From: Cordylochernes scorpioides
Lineage: Eukaryota; Arthropoda; Arachnida; Pseudoscorpiones; Chernetidae
DNA length: 64,000 nucleotides
Assembly: GCA_030710605.1 (NCBI GenBank)
Contig: CP092879.1
Coordinates: forward strand, 40,052,842-40,116,841
Reading direction: 5' to 3'
Under the pieces are notes generated by a model. The model worked only from the letters and a program-made list of their open reading frames with translations. It did no database searches and was not told where the DNA came from. Both the position numbers and the translations under genes were made by a program. Shown here in pieces: positions 33,114-45,124 of the stretch; position 1 is the first letter of the stretch; each line of letters starts with the position of its first letter.

Positions 33114-33818
33114 TGGTAATTTAAACCAACAACCCTATATTGTATAATACTTATAACAAGATTGTCATGTTGTATATGGAGACACATCTATAAATAATTA
33201 TACGCATGATTGACATGTTTCATTGCATCACCATATGTAATGTACTTTGTACAAACTAAGGATGAATAAATAAAACTATGTAATAGATTAAGAGCTGAGT
33301 TAAAGCAAGATTGAGGAGTTCAAAAACGTCTAAAATCGAAAGAGAAATCCAACAACCCTAAAGAGAATTTGGCGAGTCGTTGCCATCAAGGTCAAAGGGA
33401 GCAGAATGCCGCAGACGTTCAAAGTTCAAATTCTCACATGTCTTCCCCCCCCCCTCGGGAATGGTATATAAAAACCTCGGTTTTAGCCCAACTCAGACAG
33501 TCACTTCACCGTCGGCGTGAGCCCTTGTTGGTTGCAGCCAGGTCCACCTCATCGATCATCTAAAACAGTAAGAAACCTTCTTTCTCCATCTTGCTCTTAG
33601 CTCGATTCCTATCTGTTCACGGAACTTCCCTACTACAACTGTGTCTTTTCGTTTTTTGTGTGTGGACATTCCCAAGCTTTCCACTCTGCCTCGACCACGA
33701 CTGCCTGTACTCTGTGAGAACTGTTAAAGGTCCTACAAGGTGCAGAGAGGTACAGGAAAACTCTCCACGCCCTGACTGTCCCTCTCGGTTACTACAGGTT
33801 TGACCCTCGGTTACCACA
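33114..33818 (+). mobile_element. G2 LTR copy L4 (5' LTR, 705 bp)
   Basis: TGGTAATTTAAACC...TTACCACA, followed by the G2 leader. It therefore acts as the 5' LTR of the decayed G2 element running rightward. Confidence 0.82.
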
Positions 33819-34145
33819 GCTATAGCGAGAGTCGACAGGATGACCACAACGAAGAAGGTAAGAAGACTGTCCAGATAGAGAAGCGAGAAAGAGCAAAGAT
33901 GGAGGAAACAAACCCGCCAGTCCAACGAAACGACCAAGCAATCTCCCCCCAACGACACAGCCGAAAATCGCGCCAAAAAAGCCGGCGAGAAGTTCCCCCA
34001 CCTTCGGCCTTACAACGCAACCAACTTCCAGGCAACATGCCGTAGTCGCCAAACAGAAGTTGCAAGCTTCTACAAGCTCTACATGGAGCGTCTTTCGCGT
34101 CATCAGGAGGACAACAACTAAAGACCAAGTCCCCTGACTGAACAA
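33819..34145 (+). other. G2 leader / gag start region
   Basis: A short open frame (MEETNPPVQRNDQAI..., 33,898-34,045) ends at a stop. A strong splice-donor-like aaggtaagaag lies at about 33,855. Gag homology is not evident, and the rest of gag and most of pol are missing downstream. Confidence 0.4.
33831..33841 (+). other. Primer-binding-site-like motif of G2
   Basis: gtcgacaggat lies 12 bp after the LTR end. Shared with G1 and LTR-B. Confidence 0.45.
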
Positions 34146-34503
34146 TGATAAAAACTGTGTGTTTTTAAAAAATCTACCTTACTCTCTCCTCATGCACAAC
34201 TTGATTCTCCATAAATTTAATGTTTATTTTCACTGAAATCATTTTAAATCAATTTTTACCATTTTTATATCATATCAAATTTTAAATCTTGTACACCCTC
34301 ATTTATCAAATTTTACTTTATTTTAAGCAACTTATAAATTTTATTTCACTACTTTTGATTTTACATTTTAAAAAATCATTATTTTTTATATTATTCGAAT
34401 CATATTTTCTAAATTTATTTGTATGTTTTTCTTAATATAATATTTTTATACGAAACACCAATTTCCTAATCAAATACTCAATACTTTGCGAAAATCATTG
34501 TTA
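34146..34503. other. AT-rich non-coding stretch
   Basis: Mirror of 25,118-25,490. Nothing coding is seen. Confidence 0.4.
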
Positions 34504-34717
34504 TAAACGCATAAGCATAAAAAGATAAGAGGAGCTTCTTTTATAAATTTTAATGCGCAAGCTTTCGGACTAGACGTCCTTCTACAGGCATGGATAGTGG
34601 TAATACTGGCGTTAGTATTACCACTATCCATGCCTGTAGAAGGACGTCTAGTCCGAAAGCTTGCGCATTAAAATTTATAAAAGAAGCTCCTCTTATCTTT
34701 TTATGCTTATGCGCTTA
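34504..34717. repeat. Near-perfect 214-bp hairpin, right arm
   Basis: Mirror of 24,904-25,117, with loop ggcgtt as expected for the reverse complement. Confidence 0.9.
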
Positions 34718-35620
34718 AACCAATTACGAATTTTAAGAGTTCCTAATTGTTTAATATAAATCATTGTTATGTTCACTATTTATGTACACGCCCCATTCAA
34801 ATTATAAGTCAGCATCACGCCATTGCCCTTTTACAAGTTTAATTTTCGCACTACCATAATCAACAATTAGAAAAATATATATTCAAATTTTAATAAACAT
34901 AGGTGAAACGCATTTTTTTTTTCAAATTGCAAAAATCGAAAGATACAATATCTTCAAAATCACAACTAGAAAAGTAACTGTTCTACACCAAAACAAGTTA
35001 AAACTCCAACGTAGTGTCATTCCCTCGTCTTTTCCTTTTACATGCATAATTATTAATCATCCACACATCTCTCTCAACAAACTTCAACACACTCCCCCAT
35101 CACTTTCTTCAATTGGCCACCATCTATTAGCGCGCGACTTAGCAACAAATCAATCTCGAATCACACAAGCTCCATATCGTCGCCACTAAAGTGCCACATC
35201 CACTAACAGCCAAAATATATCGATGTGTTTTGTACAACCACCACCCATGACTAGTAAATTTGTTATTCAAGGTGAAACAAGTTGGATGCTGTTTCAAAAA
35301 ATAAAGACTTCACGTGACACCTTTCTATTCAATTCACTCACTCGTGTCGCACAGCGCATCACAACAATTTTTCTCACTTAACAGGCCACAAAGATGCCTT
35401 CATGCCTGTGACACAACTCACCCCAAAGCGTGTCCACGTCGAAAGTCGTACTTTTACTCACATCTAAACCTGACATCATTGAATAACATTTTTACTAAGT
35501 CCACAACAACGTCGAAACACAGCACTTACGAACACCGAGAAAACTACACCTTTCAAATAGACCATAAAACTGCCAACTAGCTTTCACCACTCTCAAAGGA
35601 ATTTCAAACAGTAAACCAGT
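34718..35620. other. G2-associated sequence
   Basis: Mirror of 24,021-24,903. The 88-aa open frame at 35,314-35,580 is unrecognised. A stop near 35,612 precedes the integrase fragment. Confidence 0.4.
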
Positions 35621-35626
35621 ACCCTA

Positions 35627-36003
35627 ACGTACATTCAAACCCTCAAAACTGTACTACAACAAGGATTTCCAAATCGTCTATTATCTGACAGAGCGCCCGC
35701 TTTTACCTCAGAAAAATTCCGTAAATTTCTAATAACACATGGTATACAACCCCTACTCACCACAAGCAATAGCCCACAAGCAAACGGTTTAATAGAACGC
35801 TTAAATGCCACCATTACAGGCAAGCTCAGACTAGCTTATCTAGAAAATCCAAAAGCTTCCTGGACTCAACTAGTTAAGCGCATCACTCAAACGTATAATA
35901 ACACACCCCATTCTGTCACAAGTTTTCCACCCACCTATTTAATGTTCAAAGTTATCCCCCCAGATCTAAGAATTCATCTTAATCCATACCCCGAAATAAA
36001 TAT
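35627..36003 (+). pseudogene. Gypsy G2 integrase core fragment, right arm
   Basis: Open throughout without stops. It reads LLSDRAPAF (second catalytic Asp) and ANGLIERLN (catalytic Glu), with 35 residues between them as in D,D35E integrases. It then runs on to KASWTQLVKRITQTYNN and PTYLMFKVIPPDLR. The zinc-binding N-terminus and first Asp are absent. It ends in a TA repeat next to LTR-B. The matching C-terminal tail survives only in the left arm (28,216). Confidence 0.85.
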
Positions 36004-36075
36004 AGCTATATATATATATATATATGTGATATGATTCTGTCGACTCTTCTGTGATATGATCCTGTCGACTTTCAG

Positions 36076-36379
36076 TGTGGCATTATGATAATAATGTGGG
36101 GAGAGAGAAATAAGGAAACAACAAGTTTGGAAGATGGGACCCAGCAAACAGAGAGAGAGAGGTAGCGCGTGAGCTGTCACTGCCGAACGAACCGTCTTGT
36201 GTGGCGACCACCCCCCCCCCCCCCGACTATCTAAAAATAGTCCGGCAGGGTTCCCAACAAAGCCCCCTCCGGCATGTGGTCAGTGGTTTAAAATGGCCGT
36301 AACTTAGCTTTCTATCGACGTCTCTCTCTCTCGTTGACTGTAGGTTTACTTTATTCCTGGAAGAGCATATATTATGACA
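36076..36379 (-). mobile_element. LTR-B, right-arm copy
   Basis: Mirror of 23,301-23,590, about 304 bp. The extra length is partly a longer poly-C run near 36,210. On the minus strand it is followed by two gtcgaca-type motifs (near 36,060 and 36,040). Confidence 0.6.
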
Positions 36380-36387
36380 TTTATATA

Positions 36388-36806
36388 TATTATATAATCT
36401 AAAAATATTATATAATCTAAAAATATTATATAATCTAAAAACCTCAAATATTTCTATATTTTAAAAAATATATACTTTATTTTATTCATTGATAATTTTA
36501 TTTTGGTTATCATCGTTTTTAGAAAGACTTTTAGTTTAGTTGTTTAGTTTTCGTTGTATAATTTTGTTGTAAATATGCGTAGTTAACCAATCAATCCTTT
36601 TAAATCACTAATATAGGATTAAATTATAAATTCTATATAATGTGAAAACTAACAAATGTGTAATCTTTCCTCAAGTAATTGAAAATAAAAGCTACTTGAC
36701 GGTAAATATTTATCTTTTTTTATCACGACTGCACCTCAACCCTTTATCTTATCGATCCTTTGTCTTATCAAGCCTAATCTAACAACAACACAAAATATTC
36801 ATAACA
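36388..36806 (+). mobile_element. Gypsy G1 5' LTR (419 bp)
   Basis: Starts with three tandem copies of an 18-bp unit (tattatataatctaaaaa) and ends attcataaca. It matches the 3' LTR 41,450-41,867 with a single length difference seen by eye, so insertion was recent. Confidence 0.88.
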
Positions 36807-36810
36807 ATAA

Positions 36811-36821
36811 GTCGACAGGAT
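36811..36821 (+). other. Primer-binding-site-like motif of G1
   Basis: gtcgacaggat starts 4 bp after the LTR. The usual TGG start is missing; extended to agtcgacaggatt, it recalls the complement of a tRNA-Ser 3' region (from memory, unverified). Confidence 0.45.
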
Positions 36822-36885
36822 TACCTGAATTTTCAACCTAATTGCTCTATTAATTATTCAAATTTCATAAAACTATTTTTACAAA

Positions 36886-37236
36886 ATGTCTCGCAAACAA
36901 AGGAATGTAGAACACGCCATGACGCCTAATCCAAGTACTATAGAAATACCGAAATTTAATGGTCAAAATTTAGACATAACATCTTGGCTCAAATTCTTTA
37001 ACAAAAAATGCCAACAAAACCATTTTGATGAAGACTATAAGCTAAAGAATATTTCAAATTATCTTGATGGAGAAGCTTTTAATTTTTTTATAGAACAATT
37101 ACAAGATATAGATAATTGGGGGGAACTAGAACAAAAAGTACTTTCATATTTTACAGTTAAAGACTCTAATCTATTTAGTAAATTCTTAAATTTAAAATAT
37201 AATGATAAGTATGATCTTGATATTTATTTTAAATAA
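36886..37236 (+). pseudogene. Gypsy G1 gag, N-terminal part
   Basis: 116 codons from ATG. It contains PKFNGQNLDITSWLKFFNKK and LDGEAFNFFIEQ, typical of retrotransposon gag proteins that form the particle around element RNA. An in-frame TAA at 37,234-37,236 interrupts it, and the next frame (from 37,237) continues seamlessly with KSSLAKKLNL, so the stop is a point lesion rather than a natural gag end. Confidence 0.8.
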
Positions 37237-39465
37237 AAATCTTCATTAGCAAAAAAACTTAATTTAGATACACCCCTATTATTAGAAGCTCTTACAGATG
37301 GGATGCCAAATTACCTAAAGAAATATTTAATTGCAGCAAGAATTAAGGAAACCTCAGATTGGATTAAAATAGCCACTCAATTAAAATACTCTACCAATCA
37401 AGAAAAACAGGAACCACAATGTAAATATAACTCAGATAATCAGCAACCATCCACAAGTAATGATAATAGGCAGAATTTTCAAACTAGATCATATTACCCA
37501 GCAAGGTCAAGGCTCAACCCCAACTCTCCTCCAAGCCTACAATCCCAGCCACCTCCAAGGTCATCCCCAAGATCAACCACAGCTCATCACCAGGAAGCAT
37601 CCAGTAGAACAATCAATTTACCACCCTACCCCTGCAAGATATGTGCATCTCACCAGCTACCCAACCAGTACCATTTCCATAGAGACTGCCCACTTAAGAA
37701 CAATAATCATCCGAAGCGCATCAACCCAGGTAGAACATTATTATTATTTTCTGTATTTATAAATCAAATATCTTCACCCTGTGTACTTGATACAGCATCA
37801 TCCATATCTATTATCCCTTTGAAATACTTAAATCATATTTATTATAAAATATTAGATAATTCCCCAAAAGAAAGAATAGGTCAGGTAGAAGGATTTAGTT
37901 ACCCATTATACAAAATATTGGTTAGGCTTAGCTTAGGTAAAATTACAAAGTATCAAGAAATGTTTGTTTGTGATAGTCCAATAGAATATCTTATTTTAGG
38001 TTTACCAACATTTTATATATTTAAGTTGCAAATAGATTTTTCAAAAAACCTTCTTTTCCAAAATTATAAATTCTTGTATTCTTTTAATCCAAAAACTGAT
38101 AATCAGAAGTCATATGCCACTACCCTATGTATTCCAGACCCATACTATGTTAAAAATTCATCTCTTTTAAATATTAACCCATTGTGTAATTTCAATTCTT
38201 TTGATATACCAAATACAAATGTTAAACTTATAAATCCTACTTCAAATCCCATTATTGATTTTAACTCATTTCACAGTATGCGACAACCGGGCTCTATAAC
38301 AAATTATAATTCCCATTTAGACCTTAGTAAAGTAGATATTAATCCAAATTTCTCTAATCAAACAATTTCAGATATATTGCATAAATATAAGAATGTTTTC
38401 TCTAAGCACAATTTTGATATAGGACACATAAAGACTAACCCAATTTGCATATCTCTTTTAGATAATATTCCCATAGCACAAAAGCCATATAGGACATCTT
38501 TTTACAATAATGCTGAAATACAAAAACAAATAACTGAATTATTAAAATATGATATTATTAGACCCTCATCTAGCCCCTATAGTTCTCCTGCATTATTAGT
38601 GAATAAAAAATCTGATAACCCAAATCACCCCACAAGACTCTGTATAGATTATAGGAAACTTAATCAAAAAACAGTTCCAGAACATACACCAATTCCACTT
38701 ATAGAACAAATTATAGATAGGTTATCACAGTCAAAAATATATACTATTCTAGATGTTAAAAATGCATACTGGCATATACCCATAGATGAAAAAGATAGAC
38801 ATAAAACCTCCTTTGTAACACAATTAGGATGTTATGAATGGAACAGACTTCCATATGGTCTAAAAAATGCACCTTCACAATTTGAAAGGATTATGAAGTC
38901 AGTTTTCACTAAGCATAATATACACTATGCCTTAAATTATTTTGATGATATTATTATACACTCTAAAACTTATGAAGAACACATTAAGCATTTAGATGAC
39001 ATATTAGGTATATTCGAACAAGAGGATATAAAGCTGAATCTCAATAAATGCAAATTTTTACAAAAAGAAATACAATTCTTAGGATACACTATTAACTCAG
39101 GAAAATATACACCAAATAACACAAATATTGAAGCAATTTTAAAATTAAATAGACCATATAATATTAAAACCTTACAGAGATTTTTAGGCACCATAAATAT
39201 TTATAATAAATTTATTCCCCATTATGCGCAAATTAGGGCACCTTTGAATGAACTTTTGTTAAAAAATGCTCCTTGGCTATGGAGTGCGAAACATGAACAA
39301 GCCTTCCAAACACTTAAAAATGCACTCATATCACAACCTGTACTATATATTTATGACCCATCAAAACCTTGCCATTTATTCACAGACGCGTCAAGTCTAG
39401 GAGTAGCAGGAGTTCTTAAACAACCGGATGAACAAGGCATCTTACACCCCATAGGTTACTTTTAA
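37237..39465 (+). pseudogene. Gypsy G1 gag end, protease, reverse transcriptase, RNase H start
   Basis: Counting from the Met at 37,303: a CCHC-like knuckle (CKICASHQLPNQYHFHRDC) lies near residue 111, and an aspartic protease site LDTASSISIIP near 162, with DTA in place of the usual DTG/DSG. Reverse transcriptase follows with RLCIDYRKLNQ, LDVKNAYWHIPI, LPYGLKNAPSQFER and the catalytic YFDD at about 546-549. RNase H begins CHLFTDASSLGVAG near 689. A TAA at 39,463 interrupts RNase H; the frame continues with RKLHPYEQNYTASEIE. It would make the DNA copy of the element. Confidence 0.92.
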
Positions 39466-41064
39466 AGAAAACTTCACCCATATGAACAGAATTATACTGC
39501 CTCAGAAATTGAAACATTAGCTATCATTAATTCAGTACAAAGGTTTCACACATATCTACACAACATACATTTTACCTTGCACACAGACCACTTACCTTTA
39601 AAATGGATCAAAAATGTAAAAAACCCACAAGGTAGATTATTTAGATGGTCTTTAATCCTATCTCAATATAGCTTTGACATTAAACATATTAAAGGATTAA
39701 ATAATATAGAAGCAGACATGCTATCAAGAGCACCTGTCTTATTTTACCTAACATATAATGAGTTAAAAGAACACCAATCCACAGAACAAATTAGTAGTGC
39801 TAAAATTAAAATACAAAATGGCCTCTACATTATTAATAGAAGAGGTTTTAAAAGAGCTTATGTACCACAAACACTAAGACACAAATTATTAAGCAAAGTA
39901 CACACAAAGCATGGGCATATTGGAACAACTCAAATGACTAAAATAATTTCTCCACACTATTATTGGTCACATATGACTAGAGATATTGCTAATTACACCA
40001 AACATTGTGAAACTTGCCAGTTTAACAAGTCTAGGGATAACAGAATTGTTTATGGACCACTACAACAGATGCCAATAGCCACACACCCAAATCACATTTT
40101 TTCTCTAGATACATTGGGCGGGTTACATAATTATGGGACAACTAGACACAGTATCCATATGATAGTAGATCATCACAGTAGATTCCTTTGGGCTTTTCCA
40201 ACAAAATCTGTATCAACTGATTCTTATATAACTTGTTTGAGAAATTTATTCCAAATTAATAAACCTGAAATATTAATAACTGACAGAAATGCAGCTTTTC
40301 TTAGCAGAAAATATAAACACTTTTTAGATAGAAATAATGTTAAGCATCTACTCACCAGTGCCCATCATCCAGAAACAAATGCAAGAGTAGAAAGACTAAA
40401 TTCCACTATCATTAATAGGTTAAGATGTGAATATAATGCTAATTTAAAGATTCCTTGGACAAAATATATTCCTAAAATTACTGAAAGCTATAATGAAACA
40501 GTACATACCACAACAGGTTTTACTCCTAAATTCTTATATTATGGAATACAACCACATTATATAGAACATGACACAGTAACACATACACCAATTGAAAAAG
40601 CAAGAAAATTAGCCATTGAAAGAACCATTAAATCCCATGAACACAGCAAACAACTTTATGATATTAAACACCCAGAACCCATTTTTAAAGAAGGAGATCA
40701 GGTATTAGTAAAAACCTTTATTTATCCAAACACTGGTAAATTAACACAAAGATATATAGGCCCATTTACTATTTTAAAACAACTTTCTCCAGTCACATAT
40801 GAAATAGATAAGCCTAATATACCCCAAAGAAAACAAACAGAAATTATACACTCAAATAAGCTTAAATTATTTTATCCAGAAACAGATTTTTTACTTCACT
40901 ATAGCACTAACATAGAAAATGACTTTATAGTAAACCAAAATTCTAACACAAAGTTAATAGATATTGATGATAAACCATGTTTTTTACAGGAAGGCCATAT
41001 TTTGGACATGGACAATGAAGAACAAATATCAGCACCAATTCTTAAGCCTTCACAAATAACTTAA
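39466..41064 (+). pseudogene. Gypsy G1 RNase H end and integrase
   Basis: Same frame as the upstream pol. It starts with the rest of RNase H (HTDHLPLKWI, EADMLSRAP; first Met at 39,577). The integrase zinc finger is HTKHGHIG...HCETCQ (HHCC). The catalytic core has D in FSLDTLGG, D in LITDRNAAF and E in NARVERLN, with 35 residues between the last two. The C-terminal part includes FKEGDQVLVKTFIYPNTGKL and IIHSNKLKLFYPE. It would insert the DNA copy into the genome. No chromodomain is seen. Confidence 0.93.
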
Positions 41065-41449
41065 TGTCACTCCATATATCTATTAGCGTTTCATTACTCA
41101 ACCATGTAAAAAAAAAACATTTTCTACTGCTTTTGATACTTTGAAGTGTAACTACCATAATGTCATAATTATTCAAATTTTAAATACCTTTTTTGCTTCA
41201 TATACATTTTTGATTTATTTCACTCATTAATATTTCTTATATATACTTTTATTATAATTTCATAATTATATAAATTATTTGTAAACAAACTTTCTTTTGT
41301 TTATTTTGAAAAAATGTGCGTATTGATTTTTATTGTTTTCATTTTTAATTATTTCTATAGATTTATTGATTTCGTTTAATTAATTATTTTTAATTACCAA
41401 TTTTATTTTAAAATTTTAATATTTTAAAATCTTTTTCACAGGGGGGAAA
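41065..41449 (+). other. G1 3' untranslated region and polypurine tract
   Basis: AT-rich, ending in the polypurine tract caggggggaaa at about 41,438-41,449, which primes plus-strand DNA synthesis right before the 3' LTR. Confidence 0.75.
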
Positions 41450-41867
41450 TATTATATAATCTAAAAATATTATATAATCTAAAAATATTATATAATCTAA
41501 AAACCTCAAATATTTCTATATTTTAAAAATATATACTTTATTTTATTCATTGATAATTTTATTTTGGTTATCATCGTTTTTAGAAAGACTTTTAGTTTAG
41601 TTGTTTAGTTTTCGTTGTATAATTTTGTTGTAAATATGCGTAGTTAACCAATCAATCCTTTTAAATCACTAATATAGGATTAAATTATAAATTCTATATA
41701 ATGTGAAAACTAACAAATGTGTAATCTTTCCTCAAGTAATTGAAAATAAAAGCTACTTGACGGTAAATATTTATCTTTTTTTATCACGACTGCACCTCAA
41801 CCCTTTATCTTATCGATCCTTTGTCTTATCAAGCCTAATCTAACAACAACACAAAATATTCATAACA
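41450..41867 (+). mobile_element. Gypsy G1 3' LTR (418 bp)
   Basis: Same as the 5' LTR, including the triple 18-bp repeat, with one A fewer in an A-run. It is followed by the resumed (TA)n target. Confidence 0.88.
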
Positions 41868-41927
41868 TATATATATATATATATATTTTTTTTGAAAATA
41901 GAGCAATCCATAAATAAATCTTCAATT

Positions 41928-42242
41928 AAAAAGGCATATATTGGATCAAAATATCATTTATTTTACCAATATTTCAGTTGGCTGAATGCCAACCTTTATC
42001 AAGGTATTATAACATATTAATGTATGTCAACAACAAACTCAGCGCCACATAACGTCAATAGAATTTAGTTTAAAAAAATATTTTTTTGCCTATATTCAAT
42101 GGGGATTCAATTGACGTTATGTGGCGCTGTGTTTGTTGTTGACCTAAATTAAAATGTTATAATACCTTGATAAAGGTTGGCGTTCAGCCAACTGAAATGA
42201 TGGTAAAATAAATTTTAATTTTGATCCAATATATGCCTTTTT
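41928..42242. mobile_element. Short foldback MITE, right-arm copy
   Basis: Mirror of 22,934-23,248 with the same termini. Confidence 0.85.
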
Positions 42243-42289
42243 GATAATAATATATAAATAAGTAATGAAACTGTTTTGCGCGATAATAT

Positions 42290-42620
42290 ATTTTTTTTTC
42301 AAATTAAAGCAACTTCCTACTTTCCCTACTACGATATAATATTGGGGGGGGGGGGTCTTGGCTCATCAGTGGTGATCCTTCCAAACCCTCCAAATTTGAT
42401 TAACCATGCCACTCTAATAGGTGCAAGTATTCCAAGCTGGGATATCGCGTCCGATATGTCAAATAAATAAATGTAACTCTAATATTGTATTTTTATTATA
42501 AATCATACAATATTGGAACGTTTTATGCATAATTAAACTAGAAAACCCGTTGGAAGTGTTCCCCAATCATGAGCCAGGCCCGAAAATAATATTTGCTCAC
42601 ATTAAGGGTAATAGAAAGTT
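42290..42620. repeat. R-related repeat pair, right arm
   Basis: Mirror of 22,561-22,870, including a G-run near 42,345 where the left arm has poly-C. Confidence 0.55.
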
Positions 42621-42642
42621 GCTTTATTTGAAAAGTATATAA

Positions 42643-43868
42643 TCTATATATATAAAATTGAATGTCTGTGTGTGTGTCTGTGTGTGTGTGTGTGTGTGTC
42701 TGTGTGTCCTCTATGGATTCGAAAACCATACATCCAATCGCCGTGAAATATTGGAATATTATTAGGTGTATCTCCGGAAAGGTTTACGAAAAATAATTTC
42801 TTGAATATCTTTAATATCCTTAGAGTTATTTGCAGATTTGTAGCTTTAACTCGCAAGCAGCTCCACCATTGAGACCGAGATAGGCTTAGGTTTTGGTCCA
42901 CGCCTGATGACCTTGGGTCTTTCAGGGCTAATATATTAAGTAAAACTAATTCAAATATTAGTACTTTAGTACTATCTCCTTGAGGTTACCGATTTAAAAG
43001 TTTATTTTCTAATTTTAGATTTATAAGAAACATATTTTATTTTAAGTATTGTACTTTATGAAACATATTTTATTTTAAGTATTGTACTTTATTTTAAAGA
43101 GTTTAGATAATTGTGCAAGACGCTATATATGATATATAATAATCAAAAGAAATACTGAGTATCGTTTAAATATAAAATTCGCATAAATATAAATGCGTTT
43201 TACCGAGGTTACGATTTAAAAGTTTATTTTCTAATTTTAGATTTATAAGAAACATATTTTATTTTACGTATTGTACTTTATGAAACATATTTTATTTTAA
43301 GTATTGTACTTTATTTTAAAAGTTTAAATAATTGTGCAAGACGATATATATGATATATAATAATCAAAAGAAATACTGAGTATCGTTTAAATATAAAATT
43401 CGCATAAATATAAATGCGTTTAAATAATTGTGCAAGACGATATATATGATATATAATAATCAAAAGAAATACTGAGTATCGTTTAAATATAAAATTCGAA
43501 TAAATATAAATGCGCTACTAAAAATTAAATTTTAGGATGCAATTATTAATGGTATATATATAATAGGTAAATTATTAAATTATTTAAATAAAACTAATTC
43601 AAATATTAGTGCTTTAGTGCTATCTCCTTGAGGTTACCGATTTAAAAGTTTATTTTCTAATTTTAGATTTATAAGAAACATAAGGATGACACGGCACACA
43701 GGGACCGGGAAAAAATGTTCACTTTATCGAGAGATTCAAATATACGAGTTTCAAATTATCAAAATATATCTTTTTTTTATAAGTTTATAGAGAATTGTTT
43801 TAACAAATGTTCGTTAGAAAAACCTTTACTCGAGTAAAACCTCGGGCGAAGCCGGGAACGTCCGCTAG
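42643..43868 (+). mobile_element. Non-autonomous Helitron, right arm only
   Basis: Starts TCTATATATATAAAATTGAA, with a TG microsatellite, and ends with the hairpin ctcgggcgaagccggg and then CTAG. It sits between A and T without a target duplication. The left arm reads straight across the site (22,525/22,526). It is 1,226 bp long with no Rep/helicase gene, so it needs an autonomous partner. Confidence 0.92.
42986..43545. repeat. Internal tandem repeats of the Helitron
   Basis: A unit of about 224 bp (gatttaaaagtttattttct, attgtgcaagacg, atactgagtatcgtttaaat) is present twice in full and once in part. A further short copy of its start is near 43,636. Confidence 0.75.
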
Positions 43869-44439
43869 TATAGTATAAAGTAAATAAAATTATAATCATG
43901 ACACTCATAAAAATTCTCTGTTTATATTTTTAAAAATGAATATGGATAGCTCAATGTTAAAAAACAATGGCTAAGGAAAATAAGAAATTTAAATTCTAGA
44001 CAAATTCTCCATCAATTAAGCCAGAATGACGAAAAGTTGGAAAAAAAAGGAAAATTAAACCCACCTTGAACATCAAGCAAGCCTGACAAAACCTTCTCAA
44101 GAACAACATCCCCAAGGACCTGAGAATCCGGACCCAACGACATAAATATAAATTATAATTGTAAATGAACCCCTGTACATAACCATTCCCCAAAGTATAT
44201 TGTAAATATGATGATAAAGTTATTTGGAACTAACTAAAAACAATGGCTTTGTTACATACAATAAAAAATAATTCTTATAGAATCTAATAAGAAGCAATAG
44301 AACACTATCCGATAATTTTACTAAGATTGCGTTCGCATATACTTCTACACATCAATGATGCTCAAAATGAAATTGGGGTTACATTTTATACAATTACCGG
44401 TTATTGATAGGGTACGATTTGAATTATAGAATAGAAACA
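43869..44439. other. Gene-free stretch, mirror of 21,951-22,525
   Basis: No supported gene. The 65-codon minus-strand open frame mirrors the left-arm one. Confidence 0.5.
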
Positions 44440-45115
44440 CAAGGTAATAAGACCAAATCCAAATTAATAAATAGTGTGTTTGGATAGATCTTTTTATGCT
44501 TTGTGTTTATTTATGTACAATCTATATTACATATTGTACCTAATGAATTACATGTAATTTATAAATAGTGTAATTTTATTGGTATTTTTTATATATACAT
44601 TGTGTTTATAATCTATAATCAAATTTCGGAACTATTTTAAACGCGTAAGATTCTTTTTGAAATTAAACAATTCTACTGCCCTTACTTCAATGGAAAAATG
44701 GAAATTTGATAACAGATGGCGCGCTAGTGCATCATATTATAATCTATAATACATATTTTACCTTATGAATTACATGTAATTTATAAATAGTGTATTTTTA
44801 TAGGTCTTATTTATATACACATTGTGTTTATAATCTATATTACATATTGTACCTTATCAGTTACATGTTATTGATAAATAGTATATTTGTATATGTCCTA
44901 TTACATTGTGTTTCTAATCTATAATACAAATTGTACCTTATAAATTACATGTAATTGATAAATAGTGTATTTGATTAGGTCCTATTACATTGTGTTTATA
45001 ATCTATAATACATATTGTATCTTAACAAATATATATGTAATTGATAAATAATATATTTAGATAGGGGGTATTTATATTTACATTGTGTTTCTAATCTATA
45101 TTATATATTGTACCT
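44440..45115. repeat. Tandem AT-rich array, right arm
   Basis: Mirror of 21,266-21,950. Confidence 0.7.
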
Positions 45116-45124
45116 ATTCAATAA

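Larger units (their letters stand above)
36388..41867 (+). mobile_element. Gypsy-type LTR retrotransposon G1, right arm only
   Basis: A 5.48-kb element inserted in a (TA)n tract that is uninterrupted in the left arm (23,284-23,300). Order: LTR, gag, protease, reverse transcriptase, RNase H, integrase, polypurine tract, LTR. Coding parts share one reading frame, broken by two TAA codons (37,234 and 39,463). There is no env-like ORF after integrase. The protease-RT-RNase H-integrase order defines the Gypsy (Metaviridae-type) group. Confidence 0.93.

Noticed and set aside
36205..36226. Poly-C/poly-G runs (also 22,817 and 42,345) as possible G-quadruplex regulators
   Set aside because: Length differs between arms as for simple homopolymer slippage; no promoter or gene context.
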